Notes under the pieces: generated by a model
The model's input: only the letters and a program-made list of their open reading frames with translations
Database searches by the model: none
Told to the model about the DNA's origin: nothing
Shown: positions 1 through 9,881 of the stretch, piece after piece
How the letters are laid out: each line of letters begins with the position of its first letter
How positions within the stretch are numbered: the stretch's first letter is position 1
Program-made: the position numbers and the translations under genes
Source: Branchiostoma floridae
Taxonomy: Eukaryota > Chordata > Leptocardii > Amphioxiformes > Branchiostomatidae
Length of the DNA stretch: 33,029 bases
Direction: 5' to 3'
NCBI RefSeq assembly: GCF_000003815.2
Contig: NC_049981.1
Coordinates: forward strand, 26,897,300 to 26,930,328

Positions 1-85
1 CCCCCCCCCTGAAAATTTACCGGGCCTTTCGTTTTCCAGAACATAATTTTTATTCATCACCGTGATAGAAATAAGGGGATGGTCC

Positions 86-391
86 CAAGATTCTCCGGGT
101 GACGGTCTGAGTTGAGATGAGGACACCAGCCCAGTCTTTCACGGCCGTCATCCAGCCGATCTGGGGGTCGGGCGACTTGACGAACACTCCCGTGTCCTGC
201 ATTGTGGTGGTCGAGGGCGACTGTGCCACGACCTCTCCGGGAGGCTTCTCTGCCACTCGGCAGAAGAGCCAGGCGCCCAGTCTCCACAGCAGGATACATA
301 CTAACCCGCCGACGAAGGTGACGAAGCTGGACGTGAGGAAGGCCCACCACATGCGTTCCTTCTGGTTACAGTTGGCGTCCATGGTGTCCAT
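86..391 (-). CDS. KCNMA1: BK (Slo1) calcium-activated potassium channel, first coding exon (partial gene)
   Basis: This exon encodes the extracellular N-terminus, the S0 membrane helix and the S0-S1 linker of the pore-forming alpha subunit of the large-conductance calcium- and voltage-gated potassium channel. Translation most likely starts at the ATG at 391 (MDTMDANC) or at the second ATG at 382; there is no ATG between these and the in-frame stop at 512-514. Visible hallmarks are the S0 segment around RMWWAFLTSSFVTFVGG, then ILLWR, and the block GWMTAVKDWAGVLIS followed by TQTVTRRIL, which match the conserved Slo1 N-terminus as I know it. Similarity stops after RIL, where S1 should begin. 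The remaining exons would lie beyond the left edge. The linker is rich in Pro, Ser and Thr and is not conserved. The exact 3' border is uncertain because no good GT donor sits at the expected place. Confidence 0.87.
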
Positions 392-700
392 GGGCAGGTA
401 GGCCACGGCCGGCGCGGCCGGAGGAGTCGCCGGAGCTGACAATCCCGGTGATTCCGATGGAGGCAGTATCTTGACCGTGTCCTCTGGACAATCTGAGCTG
501 AAGTCAGAGGACTAGAGCCCGAGCTTGCCGCCCGATTCTACCTAGCCTCCCGCTCCTCTCGGCACGACTCGCCTTCCGTCTGACTCCATGTTGTGATCGA
601 ATCGATGGAACTGGCATGTACCAAGTATTCGGGGAGGGGCAGGTTGTACCATTAGCCACTATGGTAATAGCAAAGTAAGGAGGGACCATTTGATCTAAAG
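392..700 (-). promoter_or_regulatory. 5' leader and probable promoter region of the BK channel gene
   Basis: Upstream of the BK start codon the reading frame stays open without ATG to a TAG at 512-514. The stretch nearest the gene is moderately GC-rich (Ser- and Pro-type codons), as expected for a 5' UTR. No TATA box or clear initiator was identified, so the transcription start is unknown. Confidence 0.35.
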
Positions 701-2440
701 GGGCTCGATATTAGATCTCACAAATCAAAAACTATTTTTTTTAAATTCCAATAATAATGACAAATAATCCTTACAATTTTATGCTATCCTAGTAGTAATT
801 CACATTCAACTTTCGGAATTCCCCAAATGCGCAGGTGCAAAACAAATAACACCAATCCTTGATAAACAAGCTAACGTTAACTTCTTTTTTCCAAGCTTTG
901 TCCTGGCGATATTCAAATCAGCATCACATTGTAAATATACTTGACGTTCATATTTGCACTGTCTTATAAGAAACGTTTGCATAAGTTCACAGGTCCATAT
1001 CGGATTTCCGCGACACGCGCCGATTTCCATCGCTGTAGGGGTCTTCTCATTTCCCATGCAGTGTAGTAATGTAACGTCCCAGGCGTTAAACTGAAACGCC
1101 TTCCAGCAAATTGGTTACCAGCCGTGCTGAACAATCCATGTTTCCATTTCTCCCGTACTGGGAATGTTAATTTGGCTTTGGGGTCGTTCTTTACACGCCC
1201 CCCTTGTTCAAGTTGTTGTCCGTTTGAGCGTTGCTATGTTGACAGTGTAACGCGATATGTACCGTTACAGGTGTCTCTGTCACAAATGACGCAGCCTTAT
1301 AATCTGAAGTCATGTGTTATAATGCTTGAACTTTCGCACGTAGAAAACAATGACACATCGGAGAGAGATTCCCTAAAGTAGTTTTGAGCGAAAGAACATT
1401 GTCAGATATAACTGCTATGCATGTATTATTACTATTAATCTATTTGCACAATCATACAATTACAAGCAGTTGTATGTACAGTATTAAAGTGTAAAAGTAA
1501 TGGAGTACTGCTGTGGGATTTAACTTCTTCTGTGAAATTGAAGGCAGTGGATAATGAACCGTCACATGTTCTGCATTAATAAAGTAACGTTAGAACATCA
1601 CATTGCCATAGTTTTTCTAGGCTTACTAAATATGTTTACTGGTTACCTATGCCGAAAAAATGGAAGGGGGAATGTCCATCATTCTCACGTAGGGGTGGGT
1701 ACCGGTATAGAAGGTCCGGTTCAGGTCCAGAGGATCGTCCGGACCTGATCCATGAACCTGGACCTGATTCATTATGTGAAAACTTGTGAATGGACGATAC
1801 TATAAACAATGGTCCAGAAATCTGTTTTGTGTAGTATTCGACTCCCACTGGCGTTTTATCCTACAATGCTAACTACCTCTGGACGATTGACTATAAATGT
1901 TGGTAAAAATGACTATAGAGTCTACTCTGGTTCGCCCTTGCTCTTTACCTAGACCGGTAACCACGAAAACGTGTGAATGTCTGATCATATAATCAGTTCA
2001 TTTTCCAATCGGTCCAACATCCGGTCCACCGAGTTTTTTTCAGGTCCGTTTTTTTCTGGACCGGTCCAATGAGAAAAACGGTTTTGTACTCAGCCGTATT
2101 CTCACGTTTAACATTTTCCTGCATGCCACAACACTCGCCGCTAGGTGACGCGAGAACCTTGTCATATGTCAGGAGTGTTTCCAAGAGGAAATTTGCCGAT
2201 TCAAACTCAACAAATTAAAGATTACTCTATAGCTTATTTCTTCATTGACAAAATAGACATGTTATATACTAATTGTTACCATTTTGCTTAACATCCTAGG
2301 GTAGTTTAATCAGGTCGTTAAATCATAGGACATCAAAATCCTTGCTAAGTGGGTTTGGTTGTGAAACAAAAGTTATCCATCTGTAATATGCTGATGTGGC
2401 TAACATAAATAAACATAAAACAGATTGCACTTGCATGAGT
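700..2440. other. Intergenic stretch between the BK gene and A1
   Basis: The DNA is AT-rich with only short open frames and no recognisable protein or RNA gene. From about 1690 to 2100 it contains a stretch rich in GGTCC/GGACC words, starting near TAGGGGTGGGTACCGG, that looks like a degenerate interspersed repeat (see separate entry). Nothing else could be supported. Confidence 0.5.
1690..2100. repeat. Putative degenerate interspersed repeat, GGTCC-rich
   Basis: The left end reads TAGGGGTGGGTACCGG, like some hAT-type terminal repeats. The interior repeats GGTCCGG, CAGGTCC and GGACCTG words, and the right part carries CTGGACCGGTCC. No matching right terminal repeat or target duplication was seen, so the class and the borders are guesses. 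Confidence 0.3.
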
Positions 2441-2445
2441 GGTAT

Positions 2446-2451
2446 TTTATT
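2446..2451 (-). promoter_or_regulatory. Polyadenylation signal of A1 (AATAAA on the minus strand)
   Basis: An AATAAA hexamer on the minus strand lies about 295 bases past the A1 stop codon, a plausible 3' UTR length. Confidence 0.5.
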
Positions 2452-2744
2452 CAAGTCGACTGACTAGTTAATGGACAAACGATACAAACAAAACAGCCAA
2501 TTTCAGCGTCACAGTACTTAGACAATGATATTTCTATCCTTCGTACAACGTTCTATATACGATGTGGAGGGAAATCCTTGTATATGAGAGTTTCGGGAAA
2601 AGTTTCGAGGAAGGACGCAATTCCAATGCTTTGGGAAGGATCGTACGTCAACCAAGTGTTAGAACGACATATCAACAGTCAACACACTAACGTTACATGA
2701 CACAGAAGAGTCCTCTAACGCTTGTTGGGTTTAACGCAGGTTCC

Positions 2745-5254
2745 CTAACGCAGGTTACCTGGCCAATACTTCCCATCTAGGTGGGTGCGAAGACTCGGGT
2801 TCACAGCAATGGCTCGCTTGGCTCCTGTGAGTAGAATAGATGAAAAAAAAACTTTTTTGAAGCAATGAACAAACAAAGAATTGTCAGAAATATATACTAT
2901 ACTTTTCTGTAGCAGTAAAAGAGCCCTGAACTAACACAGAAAGATTCTCCTCTCTCATAATTTCAAACCTACATTCACCTCTCAATGTCACTACTCGTCA
3001 ACTCCATTAGTGCAACAGCGAATATGTCTAAAAGTCAGTCCATTCTTACCATAAATGTCAGCTTTGTCCCCAGTCCGGATCTTGGGGCACCGAGCCTTTC
3101 GGTTCGGGTCGTCGTGGAACCGTCGGTCCTGGTCAGCACCGTAACGCTGTCCGATCTGCAGTGCTCCCACGCCCGCTAGGATCGCTTCTTCGCCAGCTGG
3201 GCTCGACCTTCGAACAACAACAATAGAGCAGTCATATAAACGTGATGTTAAATGTATTGAGGAGACAGGTATGGATGCTTGAAATATTGCCTCATTTACC
3301 AAAGTGGTATAGGGATTTGTCTATATTGGACAATAACAAATACCGATAGATAACATTATATACCAAACATGATTTGAATCGTATATACCAAGAAGTCTAA
3401 TATTTCAATCGTACCTTCTGTTTCTGCCAGTGTCACGTACCCCGAGGGTAGTTTCACCAGTCAGCAGTGTTTCCAACAGGTTGGATGCATACCTGTCCAC
3501 CATACCCGTCTTCGTACCCTGCAAACAAAAGAATACATCAATCAGAACAATCAACATATCACATCGTAGTGGGAAGACAGCAACTGTACATTGATACGTT
3601 TGTAAAAAATGTCCTTTTATACTTTTACCTTCTCTTCTCTCTTGGCCATCCAGCCCAAGGTTTTCTCCACCAGCTCGTCTCGGGTCTGATCGCGAATCTC
3701 CGGCGGGCAGAAGCGCAGCTGAGCCTGCAGACAGGCGAGCTCTCCTTCCATCACGGCTTTCAGCTGTAGAAATTACCGACACATGTACAAACACTTTTAG
3801 TCGGACTAACGTGAGTTGTACAGTGAACAAGTTGTGTAAGGTGCCTTCAAACGTATGACATACCAACAACAGCTCATTAAATGTTACAGTATCCACCCCC
3901 TAGGTGATGCCAAAATCAATCAATAAATAAATAAATGAATAAATCCATTATCAATGAAATCTATGGCCAAAACGATCAACTTCCGACCTCAACAAAATGC
4001 TGAAAACATCACATACGTCTCTTTCAGTCTTGCCAGACTGGTCGGGCAAAGTCACATCGGACCGCCCTAAACCACGACCGGTATGTCCCACGGCGTCCCT
4101 CCTCTCCTGCGGCCGATGGGACGTCTCGTAGCGCCTCGGATCACTGTGTGAGACGCTCCTCGTAGAAACGCCGGTACGAGATGACGTTGTGCCATCCAGA
4201 TGACCACCTGTTCTTCCCTCACCATTTTCTCGTTCCTCCAGCTTTTCCAGCATCCCGATGTTTTGTGCATAGACGTCGTACAGCATCTGTTTGCTGGCTG
4301 CAGGAAACAAGCCATCATTTTAACACCTCTCTTCCTCAATAGTATTAAAACGTTACACAGCAGGTCGAAGCCAACATTGCAAGTTGTTAGCCTCAAAGGA
4401 TGCGGCAGTCGTGCAAGGCTTTTTCAGGATACGGTTACGGCTTTATGCTGTTACATATCTACCAGATAGGGGGCAGTACTAACCTTGCGACGACCGATGC
4501 CGCTGCTCCGTTCTCTGCGGTGCATAGCTCCCTCCCGACGAGCTGTTGTAATCGTAGGGATCTCGATAGTGGGCGCCTCCGCGCTGTTCTTGGACGGTGT
4601 CGTACTCGTACACATGATGACGTCTATCAGTCCCCTGTTTGACGCGGAATGCACTGAATATGTAAATCAAATGTACTCTCGACGCCAAAACATTAAAAGT
4701 GTTTTGTACATATTCATTGACGCTGATAGTGCAAACACATCAAATTGTCACAGTCAATTCTAATGAAATATGAACTGTAAATATCTACCTTGTTACTGTG
4801 CATATCTGGTCTTGGCCCATAAAGGCAAAATTTCAATAAAGCAGATACCTTATCTGTGTAGCGACTGTTGCCCTGGCTACTCGTGTACGCCTGAGGTTGA
4901 GTTGCCCTGGCTCCGGATCCATGTGTTCTTTGGGCGCTGGTGCGATATTCGTGGTTCCTGTCGTCCCTTCGACCACCGTCTAGTATTAGTAAAAGTATTG
5001 TGTGTTCATAAGACGCCCATGCGTTTAAGTTGATCACACATCGATACGCAACTCTATCCGGTTTACAAGAGGCAAATTTATGGACGCACGACAACACGTC
5101 GTACGTCTTCGGCACAAGGTACTTTTTCTTGCTGCGTGTTTCCTGACAAAACACGATAAGGTTACAAACAATCGCAACATATGCAGAAACTATATAGAAC
5201 TTACTAGACATGACTTAAGTCCCACTTACCGTCCCATCCCGAGTAGAAGTTCAT
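2745..5254 (-). CDS. Gene A1: uncharacterised 354-aa protein, paralogue of A2
   Basis: Eight coding exons join in frame: 5230-5254, 4849-4979, 4484-4634, 4017-4297, 3629-3763, 3415-3518, 3050-3207 and 2745-2824 (stop TAG). Intron phases are 1,0,1,0,0,2,1, the same as in A2; exons 5 (135 nt) and 7 (158 nt) have the same length in both. The ATG at 5254 (MNFYSGWD) has an in-frame TGA two codons upstream. The first 100 residues are low-complexity and rich in Gln, Arg, Tyr and Ser, probably disordered. The conserved core holds SKQMLYDVYAQNIGML (about 104-119), GLGRSDVTLPDQSGKT, CLQAQLRFCPPEIRDQTRDE (exon 5), LVEKTLGWMAKREEK, LLTGETTL and, in exon 7, LQIGQRYGADQD, RFHDDPNRKARCPKIRTG, then GAKRAIAVNPSLRTHL near the C-terminus. 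No signal peptide or membrane helix is visible. I do not recognise the family. The core looks alpha-helical; no enzymatic motif was found. It is transcribed divergently from B1. Confidence 0.86.
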
Positions 5255-5496
5255 GTCTCACGAGAAGTCTAGAATACCTCCCCCGGCCCACCAACGTCGA
5301 TGCCTGTCTGGAGTCAGACCCAGTGCACCACAGTGTGTCCTGTTGTAGCTCGGGGCTTACCACGAAGAAAGGTACTTTCCACGGGTTTCTATGGGAATAA
5401 CATGACATCATGTAATGTTTTGGTGGGATCAGGCATGCGCGACGCCCTGTTTAACGCACAGTTTGGGTATTTCCATCGCATGAGTCACGCGCCTGC

Positions 5497-5506
5497 GAAA
5501 CTGAAA
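5497..5506 (+). promoter_or_regulatory. ISRE/IRF-like site GAAACTGAAA
   Basis: This exactly matches GAAANNGAAA, the core bound by interferon regulatory factors. It lies 243 bases upstream of the A1 ATG and 277 bases upstream of the B1 ATG. Such a motif occurs about once per 33 kb by chance on both strands, so position rather than mere presence is the argument. Confidence 0.5.
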
Positions 5507-5545
5507 GGTGTAAACTTCCCGTTTTCAGGTTACGAAACAGAGGTC

Positions 5546-5555
5546 GGGGCTTTCC
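5546..5555 (+). promoter_or_regulatory. NF-kB-like site GGGGCTTTCC
   Basis: This matches GGGRNWYYCC exactly. It lies 40 bases from the ISRE-like site in the A1/B1 divergent promoter, a spacing typical of composite immune promoters. Binding is inferred only. Confidence 0.45.
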
Positions 5556-5782
5556 AGAATTCAGGGTTCTGATACTGAGGGGGTTTCTCAGATGTCACCA
5601 ATATCACAGAGGTTTCGGTGCCAATGAGTCACTGGAAATACCCATGACGGCACATTTGAAATCCCCCCTTTCCATATTTTGCTCGTACTTGTAGAGTGTC
5701 GGCGTTGCTTTTGCCTTTTGGGGTAGTACACTGCTTCTCAGTGCTGGGCACCAGGTAGCTTGTGAAGTATCTCCAGACGACA

Positions 5783-7121
5783 ATGCCTACACGCTACGTT
5801 CTGAAGATTCCCTGTCCTATCTCGGGATGCTCCGGGCAGTAAGTACAATCATCTAAACTACAGAATAATATATATCTTTATTAGCCATAACAAAAGTACA
5901 GCGACTTTCGTAAACTGTGGCGCTACTGTTAGGCATATAGTATTATAGCTAGGCTAAACGTGGAGTATATACAGAGCCGCATTCACGTGTTCATGCATGT
6001 ACAGTATGTATGAATGGATTTGGGCTATACTGTAAGGAGATCGTATTTTTGACGAGACAGAGGCTGTATACATGTAGTGGTTCTCCGTGCAGTGGAAAAC
6101 ACGGAGCTAGCTTCCGCTATATTGATATAGACTTTAGGGTCTGTGACGTTCGTGCAGGCGGAATGAGCTTTCAAGTCTAATTCTGGTCGCCCATAGGTCG
6201 CTCAGAAATCGACGTCCAGTAAAAACTTTCCCTCTTCTTGCTATCAAAGTGACTGCTATCGTCTTGTCGATCATTCTGTTGGGAGCTTGACTGTTTAAAG
6301 CAAATCATTTAATGTAATTCCATTTATTTTCTAGGTCCAAGCTCTCCCAATGGGTGTGCGCGCGAGACAACGGCACCATGTATGTAGACGAGGACGGCTA
6401 CCTGTCCTGTTACTCCAACAACCACCGCGCCAAAATCATCTACTGGAGGTTCGATTGTGGCGAGAGGGGCTCAGGGAGCAAGCACAACTACGAGAGATAC
6501 CAGGTAAATATTCCTTCACGATACATTTTTGACACACCGATGACAAGGCGATATATGGACAGGTTCAAAGATCACAGCATTGTAATGTACTCCAAACAGC
6601 CTGAGGTGTCGGGGGAAGATTTTTTTTACCACCGACGCCCCACAATTAACAGGCAGAAAACGGGGCATATGATAAGAAGGTCACAGTATTCCCCACCAAC
6701 CTCTGCTTGGATAGTATGTATATTATGAATATGCTGTACTGATCCGAAAGAATGGGTGAGGGAGTTTCGGAGAATTTTGTATATATTGAACCTTTCTATC
6801 TGATTTTCAAAAATATCTTCAATTTTGTGCAGTCAGCGGATCTGGAAGGGTTCTCCCATGCCATGGCTATCGGCCTGCCTCACCTGAAGGAAGCTGGAGC
6901 AGTCTGGGTCACCAAACTCATACAGAGCGTCGAAAATCAGTTTGTGTACGTATCAAAATAACGTTTACTACACTCCGTTCCAAACTAAAGAATACCATAC
7001 GTCCTGTGTTTAAAAAGATACATTATCCGCATATTGTTGGGATACGTATAGCAAAGTAACAATATCAACCACTAATGACTGACACATTTCTTTCTTTTTC
7101 TGCAGAAACGGAGACTACTAA
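5783..7121 (+). CDS. Gene B1: small uncharacterised Cys-containing protein (117 aa), paralogue of B2
   Basis: Four exons join in frame: 5783-5838, 6335-6503, 6833-6945 and 7106-7121 (stop TAA), with intron phases 2,0,2. The first three exons have exactly the lengths found in B2. The protein opens MPTRYVLKIPCPISGC, then WVCARDNGTMYVDEDGYLSC, RAKIIYWRFDCG, SGSKHNYERYQ and, in the last third, DLEGFSHAMAIGLPHLKEAG, VWVTKLIQSV. Five cysteines (residues 11, 16, 27, 44 and 60) are kept in both paralogues and, with nearby His, could hold one zinc ion; that is inference. There is no signal peptide or membrane segment, so it is probably cytosolic. By my count about 70% of residues match B2. I recall similar short, unnamed proteins in other invertebrates but cannot name a family or function. 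It sits head to head with A1. Confidence 0.88.
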
Positions 7122-7927
7122 CGCCAGACGAGGCACCCAATCAAACAGTAGCGTTGGTATAGAATCGTAATCAAGAGTATTGCGGCTCTGCATAAAAAAG
7201 CATTTTATGTCAAAAGATGTTAGTTACTATTTTACCGTTATGCTGAAAGGTCAAAAAACACTTTTGTGGCTTTGACACAAATATATTCAAGATATGATGT
7301 CATCATCCATGCACAAAGTGCCCAGTTAGTGCGCAGGACTAACCATGTTATCTAGCTAATACATTGCAGTACCTTGGACTAGATGTCCTAAATCACTCAT
7401 TCCGGTGGATGGTTGGATTAAAACGCTGTTCACGTTGTGAAGGAAAAGTTCATTAATCGCGTATGGCGGATATTGTGAAACTTTGGCGACTTGAATTGTT
7501 GTCGATATTTTAATCTTGTACTGTTGTGTTCACATGTTGTGTTCAACTATACCACCATGTTTGCGATAAGATTGCTAAACGCTGAAACAGGTAACCTGGT
7601 TATTATCGTTTGTATATACAGTGAACTACTTATTGAGTCACGTGATTGATAGAGGAGGAGAATGACTTATTTCAATAGCTACGAGTTGGCCATGAAGAAG
7701 ATCACGATGTTTGTCGTAATCTGTACAATTAAAGAATGTTTAAGAATATGTGAAACAAGTGTCGGAGACATGTTTTTTTATCTGTAATAACAGACCATTT
7801 GGATATCTATTCAGAGAGGGAGTAGCGTGATTGGGGAGTAGCATATATAGGGATGAACAGTCGTACTCTCCAGACTAGATATAAAGAGAAGACATCTATA
7901 ACGTTACCGCTGCATTACCGACGGCAA

Positions 7928-7933
7928 AATAAA
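7928..7933 (+). promoter_or_regulatory. Possible polyadenylation signal of B1 (AATAAA)
   Basis: An AATAAA hexamer lies about 800 bases past the B1 stop codon. An earlier non-canonical signal cannot be excluded. Confidence 0.35.
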
Positions 7934-8601
7934 GTAAACGAAGTCACACACCCGGAGGCCCCAACTCGACAGTGACCTTCATACCGAGACCTACCCAAAT
8001 ATACCAAGTATTGTCACAATCCATCCAGAGGCTGTTAACTTCTGCTGACCTAAAGTATGTGGAACTACAAATAGAGTAAGAAGGGGGCACAGCCAAAACA
8101 ACACCTCCATTTTTTGTGGAGGTAACAAGTAGTTAATGTTGGTCGCTTATCTAATGAATAGCAATCCAGACTTCGTAACAGCAACGCAGTTCGTAATTTT
8201 CTATGCAGAGCTTATACTAGAGCTTATACTACAGACCGGAATAAGAGATTTAACGTTGAAACTTAACTGGTCGTTTCCAATTGTTAACTGCTTTCATTTG
8301 AATAGTTAACGATCATTCAGACAAAAAGCTTGGTTAAGAGTGACCATTGAATTTCAAACATGGCAGACGGTTTTGTGCAACAAAATGATTTCATAAACGT
8401 CTTTTAAGGGCAAACGAGGGATACAATTTCAGGTTTTGTGTGCACTATTTCACCTAGCGACCTACATGTGACTTCTCGGTCGTTTTGCTATTTCTCTCAG
8501 CAGTGACAAGTGAGCAAAACATTTTAAAGGAAAAAGCGGAACGCCTGATAATGATAACAGAAGGTACTTTCCATGGTGTCAGAGGTCAACATAACTCAGT
8601 T
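7934..8601. other. Intergenic stretch downstream of B1
   Basis: No gene was recognised. The only structure seen is a short hairpin at 8103-8123 (ACCTCCA facing TGGAGGT around a T-rich loop), too isolated to classify. Confidence 0.4.
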
Positions 8602-8735
8602 AGTCAGTAAACACTGTTATTGAACCGTATAGCGGTGTTTTTATCGAGGCTGATTCACGGTCAAACTACTTTCACTATTGATAAGTCCGACCTGCCACCG
8701 AGTAGTGGAAATTCCCGACCCCATGACACAGTGCT
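8602..8735. repeat. Dispersed repeat or promoter module, copy 1 (partner at 14042-14178)
   Basis: This segment aligns over its whole length with 14042-14178. Both contain CAGTAAACA, GTTAT, CGGTGTTT, CTACTTTCACTATTGA, then GGAAA followed by CCC, and CAGTG. This copy includes the NF-kB-like GGAAATTCCC at 8707-8716. It may be part of a promoter duplicated with the gene cluster or a short non-autonomous repeat; the two cannot be told apart here. Confidence 0.5.
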
Positions 8736-8979
8736 ATGATTTATCTTAAAAGCAGCCTTGAAGTAGTTAAAAGTTGCCACCTCACATTCCTTGTTTTGAA
8801 ATTGATGCTAAAATGGGATTCTATTTTGTGCACCTTTGTCATCAAAACAGTTATTTCATTTGTTTACATGCGTACGGTTTCGTACCGCGAAAACCGCCTA
8901 TTCAGACAGGATGACTAAGGGCTGGTTTCACAACAACCGTTCATATCACTTCCATTTTCACTAGGCATGCGCACTGAGC

Positions 8980-9067
8980 ATGGCGAGTCGTTCTGTGTAC
9001 AGATCAAAATCAACAGTGAAACAGCTGTTGGCCAAAAAATCAAATGCACCTATTCTACAAAAGCCTA
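8980..9067 (+). other. Open frame running into the assembly gap; possible 5' coding exon
   Basis: An ATG with a good context (A at -3, G at +4) opens a 29-codon frame beginning MASRSVYRSKSTVKQLLAKK that is still open where the sequence turns to N. It could be the first exon of a gene lost in the gap, or an alternative start of the kinase gene, or chance. No homology was recognised. Confidence 0.2.
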
Positions 9068-9661
9068 NNNNNNNNNNNNNNNNNNNNNNNNNNNNNNNNN
9101 NNNNNNNNNNNNNNNNNNNNNNNNNNNNNNNNNNNNNNNNNNNNNNNNNNNNNNNNNNNNNNNNNNNNNNNNNNNNNNNNNNNNNNNNNNNNNNNNNNNN
9201 NNNNNNNNNNNNNNNNNNNNNNNNNNNNNNNNNNNNNNNNNNNNNNNNNNNNNNNNNNNNNNNNNNNNNNNNNNNNNNNNNNNNNNNNNNNNNNNNNNNN
9301 NNNNNNNNNNNNNNNNNNNNNNNNNNNNNNNNNNNNNNNNNNNNNNNNNNNNNNNNNNNNNNNNNNNNNNNNNNNNNNNNNNNNNNNNNNNNNNNNNNNN
9401 NNNNNNNNNNNNNNNNNNNNNNNNNNNNNNNNNNNNNNNNNNNNNNNNNNNNNNNNNNNNNNNNNNNNNNNNNNNNNNNNNNNNNNNNNNNNNNNNNNNN
9501 NNNNNNNNNNNNNNNNNNNNNNNNNNNNNNNNNNNNNNNNNNNNNNNNNNNNNNNNNNNNNNNNNNNNNNNNNNNNNNNNNNNNNNNNNNNNNNNNNNNN
9601 NNNNNNNNNNNNNNNNNNNNNNNNNNNNNNNNNNNNNNNNNNNNNNNNNNNNNNNNNNNNN
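9068..9661. other. Assembly gap (594 N)
   Basis: This is an unbroken run of N. All open frames crossing it are artefacts. It may hide exons or promoter sequence upstream of the kinase gene. Confidence 0.99.
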
Positions 9662-9744
9662 GGATTTTCCATACATCTAGTTTTGTTCCTAACTGAATTC
9701 ACACGCTGAATTCCTCCTGTATGGACCACTCATTTGCAACTAAT

Positions 9745-9754
9745 GGGAAGTCCC
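9745..9754 (-). promoter_or_regulatory. NF-kB-like site upstream of the alpha-kinase gene
   Basis: On the minus strand this reads GGGACTTCCC, an exact match to GGGRNWYYCC, 127 bases upstream of the kinase ATG. It is embedded in a 19-base word (9737-9755) that recurs with one mismatch at 19917-19935, upstream of A2. Confidence 0.45.
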
Positions 9755-9881
9755 CCGTTGACTAACGATTAAAGTAACGAAACCTCAAAGCATTTTGATT
9801 TTACTGAGGTCTTTTGTTGCTAGTGTATTGGACCTTAAAAGTTATAGTCGCATCTGTTCTATAAAACTTGCATCCTTCGCC

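Larger units (their letters stand above)
5255..5782. promoter_or_regulatory. Head-to-head intergenic promoter region between A1 and B1
   Basis: Only 528 bases separate the two divergent start codons, so the region probably acts as a bidirectional promoter. It contains an ISRE-like GAAACTGAAA (5497-5506), an NF-kB-like GGGGCTTTCC (5546-5555) and, on the minus strand, TGAGAAACCCCC (5579-5590) next to ACCGAAAC. No TATA box was identified with confidence. Confidence 0.6.

Noticed and set aside
4714-5211. 165-residue minus-strand frame as a single exon
   Set aside because: Only 4849-4979 within it is bounded by good splice sites and fits the A1 reading phase; the rest is intron.
8967-9729. Frames of 200 or more residues on both strands
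   Set aside because: They cross the run of N and are artefacts, apart from the short open start at 8980 reported separately.
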